Assembly (NCBI RefSeq): GCF_014117215.1
Contig: NZ_JACGXS010000001.1
Coordinates: 1,054,001-1,118,000, forward strand
Length of the DNA stretch: 64,000 nt
Direction: 5' to 3'
Source: Stenotrophomonas tumulicola
GTDB taxonomy: Bacteria > Pseudomonadota > Gammaproteobacteria > Xanthomonadales > Xanthomonadaceae
Shown here: positions 59,244 through 64,000 of the stretch, in pieces
Position numbering within the stretch: the stretch's first letter is position 1
Layout: every line of letters begins with the position of its first letter
Program-made: the position numbers and the translations under genes
Notes under the pieces: model-generated
What the model was told of the DNA's origin: nothing
Databases searched by the model: none
Seen by the model: only the letters and a program-made list of their open reading frames with translations

Positions 59244-62162
59244 CTAGAAGGAGCCGCGCAGGCCGAGCATGATGGTGCGGCCCGGATCGTAGATATCGTT
59301 CACCGCGTTGGAATACCAGAAGTTGGAGCGCTGCGTCTCGCCGGTCAGATTGACCACGTTGAGCGTGATCTGCGGCTTGGACCAGACGTTCTCCAGCGTG
59401 TAGCTGGCCGACAGGTCCCACTGCCCGCGCGATTCGCCGATGATCTGGGCATACGGGATGCCCTGCTGGTTCGGCCCGGTGCCGACGATGGCATCGGTAT
59501 GGTTGTACGACGCACGCACCGAGAACGGTCCGCGCTCGAAGTACGCCGTGGCGTTCCACAGCTTCGGCGCGATGCCGTACAGGTTGCCGGTCAGCTGGTC
59601 GGCATCATTGCCTTCGGTGGACAGGTCGATGTCGGTGTAGTTGGCCATGATGCCCAGGCCATCCAGCAGGAAGTCCAGGGGCTGCACCCAGATCAGCTCC
59701 CAGCCACGCACGTTGACCGTGGCATCGGCGTTGACCTGCTGCTGCACGATCACCGTCGCCGCGTCCGGGCCGCCGCGTGCGGCGATCGCCGACTGCTGGT
59801 CCGGGGTCAGGTCGGCATACGGGATTCCCAGCTGCGAGAACGGGATGGTGTTGGTGCCCTGGTAGGTGTAGCCCTCGATGCGCTTGTTGAACAGGCTCAG
59901 GCCGATCATGCCTTCGCCGCCGGTATACCACTCGCCGCCCAGGTCGAAGTTGGTCGACACGTACGGCGTCAGGTTCGGGTTGCCCTGGCTGGCGTTGAGC
60001 GCGGACAGGTCGGTGAAGGTGGTGTTGGGCAGCATCGAGCTGGGATTGGGCCGGGTCATGGTGCGTGAACCGGAGAAGCGCAGCACCACGTTGTCGGCAA
60101 CATCCCATGCCGCGTTGAACGAAGGCAGGTATTCGTCGTAGTCGCCCTTCAGCGTCTGCCACTGGCGCACCCCGGCGATGGTCACCGGGCCGCTGACATC
60201 CTGGTCGGTGGTCACGTAACGCACGCCGGCATTGAAGCGCAGCGTGCGGTTCATGACCTCGCCTTCGCCGTTGATCTCGATGTAGGCGCCGAACGTCTTT
60301 TCCTCGAAGCCACCGGTGGAGCCGCCGGTGTTGGGACCGGCCGATTCGGGTGCCGAATCGCTGTACTGGCCATAGTTGGTGGCATTCTTGAACGCATCGA
60401 AGTCCGCGGTGATGAAACCGTACGGGCCCGGGCGCAGGTAGTTCACCAGGTCGGCGTCGGAGATCTTCGACAGCACTTCGCTCTGCCATGCCTCGCTGTT
60501 GTCGAAGCCCTGGATGGTGCGCCTGTTCTCATCGTAGGCCACGCCAACGCGGATGTTGCTGCGGTCTTCGCCGAACTGCAGGTCGGCACGTGCGCCCTTG
60601 GTCTCGGTCACGCGCTTTTCGTTCTGCACGTTGACCCGGCCGCCGGCCCAGGTCCAGCCTGCGTTGGGGTCGTTCAGGTCCAGGTCGGTGGTCCAGGTCG
60701 GCTCGCTGCCGGTGTTGCTGTACTGCAGCGTGGTGCGCGGCGAGTTGACCAGGATGGTCGGCGATTCGCGGAACATCCAGCTGCGGCTGGCATTGGCCTG
60801 CACGTCCAGCTTGATCATGCCCTCGTCGCCGAACAGGAAGCTGGCGCCCGGGTTCACGCTCCAGTATTTGACGTCTTCGATGTACGGTCGCGCTTCGAGG
60901 AAGAACTGCGCGTTGCTGAAGGTGGCATCGGTCACCACGCCATTGGCATCGACCTGCATGTTGATCGGGATCATGCCGTCGGCGCCGAAGTTGCGGCCGA
61001 CCAGGTTGATGTCGATCCGGTCGTTGGTGCGGCGTGCCTTCGAGAACATGGTGTCCAGGTAGAAGCGCGCGTACTCGTTCGGGCGCCATTCCAGCGATGC
61101 CACTGCCGCGTCGCGTTCGCGGTCGCCGGACATGTGCACCGGACGGCTCAGGCGCGGGATCAGTGCGTCGCTGATCTGTTCGATGCTCAGCCCGGGGTTG
61201 AGCGCCAGCAGCGCGTCCCGGTCGATCAGCGCGCCCGGGGTCAGTCCGGCGCCGATGGTCGAGGCATTGTCCGGCACGGTATTGGGAATCAGCCAGTTGC
61301 CACCACCACCGGCATTGCATTCGGCTGGCCGGACCGCACTGCCATCCACGCCAGCCGGCGGCGCCAGCCCGCACTGGGTGTAGTTCAGGCCGGGATTGGT
61401 CCAGCCCACCGTCTCATAGCCTTCCACGCCGATCTTGCCGCGCGTGGAAGTCACCCCGACCAGCACGCCGAAGGTGCCTGCATCGTTGGTCCAGCTTCCC
61501 AGCACCGAACCCTGCGGCGTCAGCTTGTCGACATTGTCGTTGTAGGTGCCCTGCAGCTGGTAGGTGACGTGCGTCCCCGGCCGATCGAACGGCCGTGCGG
61601 TACGCATGTCGACCACGCCGGCGATGCCGCCCTCCGGCAGGCTTGCCTTGGGTGTCTTGTTGACCGTGAGCTGGGTGAAGAACTCGGTCGGGAACAGGTT
61701 GAGGTCGACCTCCCGGTTCTGGTTCTGCGCGTTCAGGCCGATCGATGCGGTTGCCACCGGCGCGCCGTTGACCACCGTGGTGGTGAAGCTGTTGGGCAGG
61801 CCGCGGATGGCGACGTTGAGCCCTTCGCCGTTGACGTCGCGGGACAGCTGGATGCCCGGGATGCGCTGCAGCGATTCGGCGATGTTCATGTCCGGGAACT
61901 TGCCGATGTCCTCGGCGAAGATCGAGTCGGTGAACCCGGTGGAATCGCGCTTGGCGTCGGTGGAGAACTGCACGCTGCTGCGATAGCCGGAGACCTGGAC
62001 CCTGTCCAGCTCGGTGACCTGCGTATCGGCAGGGGAAGGCGGTGCAGCATCCTGCGCCTGCGGCGTGGTCGCTTCCTGCGCCATCGCAGCGCTGGAAGCC
62101 AGTCCAAGCAGCGCCATTCCCAGTGCGCGCGACAACGTGGTTCTTGCGTGACTTCTATGCAC
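59244..62162 (-). CDS. TonB-dependent receptor for xylo-oligosaccharides
   Basis: A 972-aa receptor of the large carbohydrate type common in xanthomonads. The signal peptide is ALGMALLGLASSAAMAQE. The TonB box is near LDRVQVSGYRSSVQFS. The plug has SIFAEDIGKFPDMNIAESLQ, RIPGIQLSRDVNGEGLNVAI, NREVDLNLFPTEFFTQLTVN and GGIAGVVDMRTARPFD. The barrel ends DPGRTIMLGLRGSF with the terminal Phe. The start at 62162 is supported by the signal peptide. An operator palindrome lies 112 bp upstream (62274-62287). It would take up (glucurono)xylo-oligosaccharides; the substrate is inferred from the locus. Confidence 0.92.
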   Translation of the reverse strand: MHRSHARTTLSRALGMALLGLASSAAMAQEATTPQAQDAAPPSPADTQVTELDRVQVSGYRSSVQFSTDAKRDSTGFTDSIFAEDIGKFPDMNIAESLQRIPGIQLSRDVNGEGLNVAIRGLPNSFTTTVVNGAPVATASIGLNAQNQNREVDLNLFPTEFFTQLTVNKTPKASLPEGGIAGVVDMRTARPFDRPGTHVTYQLQGTYNDNVDKLTPQGSVLGSWTNDAGTFGVLVGVTSTRGKIGVEGYETVGWTNPGLNYTQCGLAPPAGVDGSAVRPAECNAGGGGNWLIPNTVPDNASTIGAGLTPGALIDRDALLALNPGLSIEQISDALIPRLSRPVHMSGDRERDAAVASLEWRPNEYARFYLDTMFSKARRTNDRIDINLVGRNFGADGMIPINMQVDANGVVTDATFSNAQFFLEARPYIEDVKYWSVNPGASFLFGDEGMIKLDVQANASRSWMFRESPTILVNSPRTTLQYSNTGSEPTWTTDLDLNDPNAGWTWAGGRVNVQNEKRVTETKGARADLQFGEDRSNIRVGVAYDENRRTIQGFDNSEAWQSEVLSKISDADLVNYLRPGPYGFITADFDAFKNATNYGQYSDSAPESAGPNTGGSTGGFEEKTFGAYIEINGEGEVMNRTLRFNAGVRYVTTDQDVSGPVTIAGVRQWQTLKGDYDEYLPSFNAAWDVADNVVLRFSGSRTMTRPNPSSMLPNTTFTDLSALNASQGNPNLTPYVSTNFDLGGEWYTGGEGMIGLSLFNKRIEGYTYQGTNTIPFSQLGIPYADLTPDQQSAIAARGGPDAATVIVQQQVNADATVNVRGWELIWVQPLDFLLDGLGIMANYTDIDLSTEGNDADQLTGNLYGIAPKLWNATAYFERGPFSVRASYNHTDAIVGTGPNQQGIPYAQIIGESRGQWDLSASYTLENVWSKPQITLNVVNLTGETQRSNFWYSNAVNDIYDPGRTIMLGLRGSF

Positions 62163-62273
62163 CGTAATCCCCTTCCCTCATCAAGTGATCGATGGTCGAG
62201 TGCCGCGCTGGCGGACGTCGACCGCGTTGGACTGCTGCATGGGGGCAGGCCCGTTGCTCCGGGCTGGAGGCGA

Positions 62274-62287
62274 TGGTAGCGCTACCA
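62274..62287. promoter_or_regulatory. XylR-type operator TGGTAGCGCTACCA, copy A
   Basis: A perfect 14-bp palindrome with the CGCG-type centre typical of LacI-family sites. It is in the promoter region of the TonB receptor. Confidence 0.8.
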
Positions 62288-62410
62288 ATCGAATGTGCAC
62301 GCTGCATGGCAACAAAAATGAAACCTTGCCGGCGACAGCCCCTTCCACGCTTTCCCGCCGTTGCAGGCAGATGCACGCGGCAGTGGATTTCCATTTCCAA
62401 GCCGTGCTAG

Positions 62411-62424
62411 TGGTAGCGCTACCA
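62411..62424. promoter_or_regulatory. XylR-type operator TGGTAGCGCTACCA, copy B
   Basis: An identical perfect palindrome, 137 bp from copy A (centre to centre), in the promoter region of the exuT-like gene. Two identical sites about 13 helical turns apart could support looping. Confidence 0.8.
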
Positions 62425-62558
62425 GACAACACCGGAATACCTGTATTTCCATCGTTGTCGGCCTGATTGCCACGCCTGCGCCTGCGCTGTGGCGTGCTGC
62501 AACGCGACATCCGCTTCGACCTGCCATGACCGCCCGACGAACACGCAACGGAGTCCCT

Positions 62559-63866
62559 GTGAGCGAAATCCCTGCATCCGCCCTCCCCGCCCCTGCCCGC
62601 GTCGGGCGCTATCGCTGGCGGGTCTGCGCCATGCTGCTGGCAGCGACCACCATCAATTACGTGGACCGCCAGGTGCTGGGCGTCCTCGCTCCGTTCCTGC
62701 AGACCGAGATCGGCTGGAACGAGATCCAGTACGGCTACATCGTGACCGCCTTCCAGGGTGCATACGCGCTGGGCCTGCTGTGCGCGGGCGCGATCATCGA
62801 CCGCTTCGGCACGCGCATCGGCTACGCCATCGCGATCGCGGTGTGGAGCCTGGCTGCAATGGGGCATGCACTGGCGGCCGGCGTGGTCGGCTTCGCGGTC
62901 GCGCGCTTCGCGCTGGGCCTGGGTGAGTCCGGCAACTTCCCGGCGGCGATCAAGACCGTCGCCGAATGGTTCCCGCGCCGCGAGCGCGCCTTCGCGGTGG
63001 GCATCTTCAACTCCGGGTCGAACATCGGCGCGATCATCGCGCCACTGCTGGTGCCACTGGTAGCCGCCGCATGGGGATGGCAGGCCGCCTTCCTGTTCAC
63101 CGGCCTGCTCAGTGCGCTGTGGCTGGCAATCTGGCTGCTGTGGTACCGCACGCCCGAACAGCAGCCGGCGCTGTCACGCGCCGAACTGGAGCTGATCCGC
63201 AGTGATCCCGCCGAGCCCACCACGCGTATCGCCTGGAAGCAACTGCTCGGCCACCGCCAGACGTGGGCCTTCGTGGCCGCCAAGTTCATGACCGATCCGA
63301 TCTGGTGGTTCTTCCTGTTCTGGCTGCCGAAGTTCCTGCATGCCGAATATGGCCTGTCGCTGCTGCAGCTTGGCCTGCCGTTGATCATCATCTTCGTGCT
63401 GGCCGACTGCGGCAGCATCGCCGGCGGCTGGCTGGCCGGGCGCCTGCTGCGCGCCGGATGGAGCGTCAACCGGGCACGCAAGGGCGCGATGCTGGTCTGC
63501 GCGCTGGCGGTGGTTCCGATCATTTTCGCCGCGGGCGCCGACAACCTGTGGCTGGCGGTCGGCCTGATCGGGCTGGCCACGGCCGGGCACCAGGGTTGGT
63601 CGGCAAATGTATTCACCCTGCCCTCGGACATGTTCCCGCGACGCGCAGTGGCCTCGGTGGTCGGCATCGGCGGTTTCGCCGGCGCGGTCAGTGGCATGCT
63701 GATCTCCACCTTCACCGGATTCCTGCTGCAGAGCACCGGCAGCTATGTGCCGGTATTCCTGATGGCCGGTTCTGCCTATCTGCTGGCCCTGCTGGTGGTG
63801 CACCTGATCGTGCCGGCGCTGGCGCCGACCGCGCTCGGCGGCGACGCTGGACCGCCAGTGGCCTGA
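62559..63866 (+). CDS. exuT: MFS hexuronate transporter (ACS family)
   Basis: A 435-aa carrier of the anion:cation symporter family that includes ExuT. The GTG at 62559 is preferred because GGAG lies 5 nt upstream; an ATG 33 nt earlier lacks one. TM1 is CAMLLAATTINYVDRQVLGV with the family signature NY.DR, and the second signature is FALGLGESGNFPAAIKTVAE with EWFPRRERAFAVGIFNSGSN. The later loop has SANVFTLPSDMFPRRAVASV. About 12 TM helices. It imports glucuronate or galacturonate, which AguA releases, for the downstream isomerase. It is divergent from the TonB receptor. Confidence 0.92.
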   Translation: MSEIPASALPAPARVGRYRWRVCAMLLAATTINYVDRQVLGVLAPFLQTEIGWNEIQYGYIVTAFQGAYALGLLCAGAIIDRFGTRIGYAIAIAVWSLAAMGHALAAGVVGFAVARFALGLGESGNFPAAIKTVAEWFPRRERAFAVGIFNSGSNIGAIIAPLLVPLVAAAWGWQAAFLFTGLLSALWLAIWLLWYRTPEQQPALSRAELELIRSDPAEPTTRIAWKQLLGHRQTWAFVAAKFMTDPIWWFFLFWLPKFLHAEYGLSLLQLGLPLIIIFVLADCGSIAGGWLAGRLLRAGWSVNRARKGAMLVCALAVVPIIFAAGADNLWLAVGLIGLATAGHQGWSANVFTLPSDMFPRRAVASVVGIGGFAGAVSGMLISTFTGFLLQSTGSYVPVFLMAGSAYLLALLVVHLIVPALAPTALGGDAGPPVA

Positions 63867-63918
63867 GCACCTGTCCCAACGCCCTCCCTACCCTTCCTGT
63901 TGCTGCCCACGGACGCCA

Positions 63919-64000
63919 TGACTGCCACCACCCGCCCGCTGCACCTGCATCCTGATCGCCTGTTCCCTTCCGACCCGGTCCAGCGCGACATCGCACGCCG
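63919..64000 (+). CDS. uxaC: Glucuronate isomerase, 5' fragment (runs off the window)
   Basis: The first 27 codons start with an ATG 52 bp after the exuT-like stop. The N-terminus has LHLHPDRLFPSDPVQRDIAR, which resembles the start of xanthomonad UxaC proteins. UxaC converts D-glucuronate to D-fructuronate, exactly the step needed before the fructuronate reductase in this locus. Because only 27 residues are visible, the call rests on context as much as on sequence. Confidence 0.6.

Noticed and set aside
59007..60068. 353-codon plus-strand frame
   Set aside because: Antisense to the GPH transporter and TonB receptor, with shadow-type composition.
1..64000. CRISPR arrays and tRNA or rRNA genes
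   Set aside because: No regular direct repeats with spacers were seen and no cloverleaf or rRNA stretch was recognised by eye; a tRNA scan would be needed to exclude a missed tRNA.

Overview
The window looks like the chromosome of a Stenotrophomonas-type member of the Xanthomonadaceae. The DNA is GC-rich, and there are several REP hairpins that start with GTAG and carry a CCATG-type loop, the hallmark of the SMAG repeats of Stenotrophomonas. The gene order is typical of xanthomonads: TonB-dependent receptors are abundant and one sits beside a glucuronoxylan locus. The species cannot be fixed from this sequence; a plant-associated, xylan-using species is an inference.

Positions 1 to about 17600 are an accessory island. 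It holds poorly known genes (a partial ORF, a hypothetical, a dual-specificity phosphatase beside a HAD phosphatase, a lipoprotein divergent from an XRE regulator, a 404-aa hypothetical and a small DNA-binding-like protein). A translationally coupled Tn7-like transposition module tnsA-tnsB-tnsC-tniQ (6098-10906) follows. After a decayed stretch with a tyrosine-recombinase remnant comes a complete type III CBASS anti-phage operon (11834-15115): CD-NTase CdnC, bacterial HORMA protein Cap7, TRIP13-like ATPase Cap6 and the cA3-activated endonuclease NucC. Two lipoproteins and a truncated gene fill 15964-17491. The TnsA-like protein seems to lack its catalytic residues and TnsC has a Thr where the Walker B Glu is expected, so the module is unusual.

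Positions 17930-26145 look like ordinary chromosome: an OmpR/EnvZ-type two-component pair, a hemolysin III-like membrane protein, a MacAB-type efflux pair, small exported proteins including an EF-hand protein, and a small overlapping gene pair with a REP inside it.

Positions 26279-39553 form a metal or haem acquisition region: a His/Met-rich DUF2946-type protein, two TonB receptors around a PepSY membrane protein, and a four-gene operon of a TonB receptor, a periplasmic membrane-anchored CobN-like protein (HmuS type), an ExbB-like protein and a DUF2149-like protein. A Zur-like 15-bp dyad lies in front of that operon.

Positions 40187 to the right edge are a glucuronoxylan, xylose and glucuronate catabolic locus. 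A TonB receptor (59244-62162) takes up oligosaccharides; GH67 alpha-glucuronidase, an acetylesterase, GH43 and GH3 enzymes cut them; GPH and ACS-family transporters bring xylosides and hexuronates into the cytoplasm; epimerase, XylA and XylB feed xylose to the pentose phosphate pathway; UxaC (partial), UxuB and a ManD-type dehydratase process glucuronate. A LacI-type regulator sits in the middle, and three copies (two perfect) of the palindrome TGGTAGCGCTACCA, plus a degenerate one, lie in the promoter regions and form a plausible regulon.
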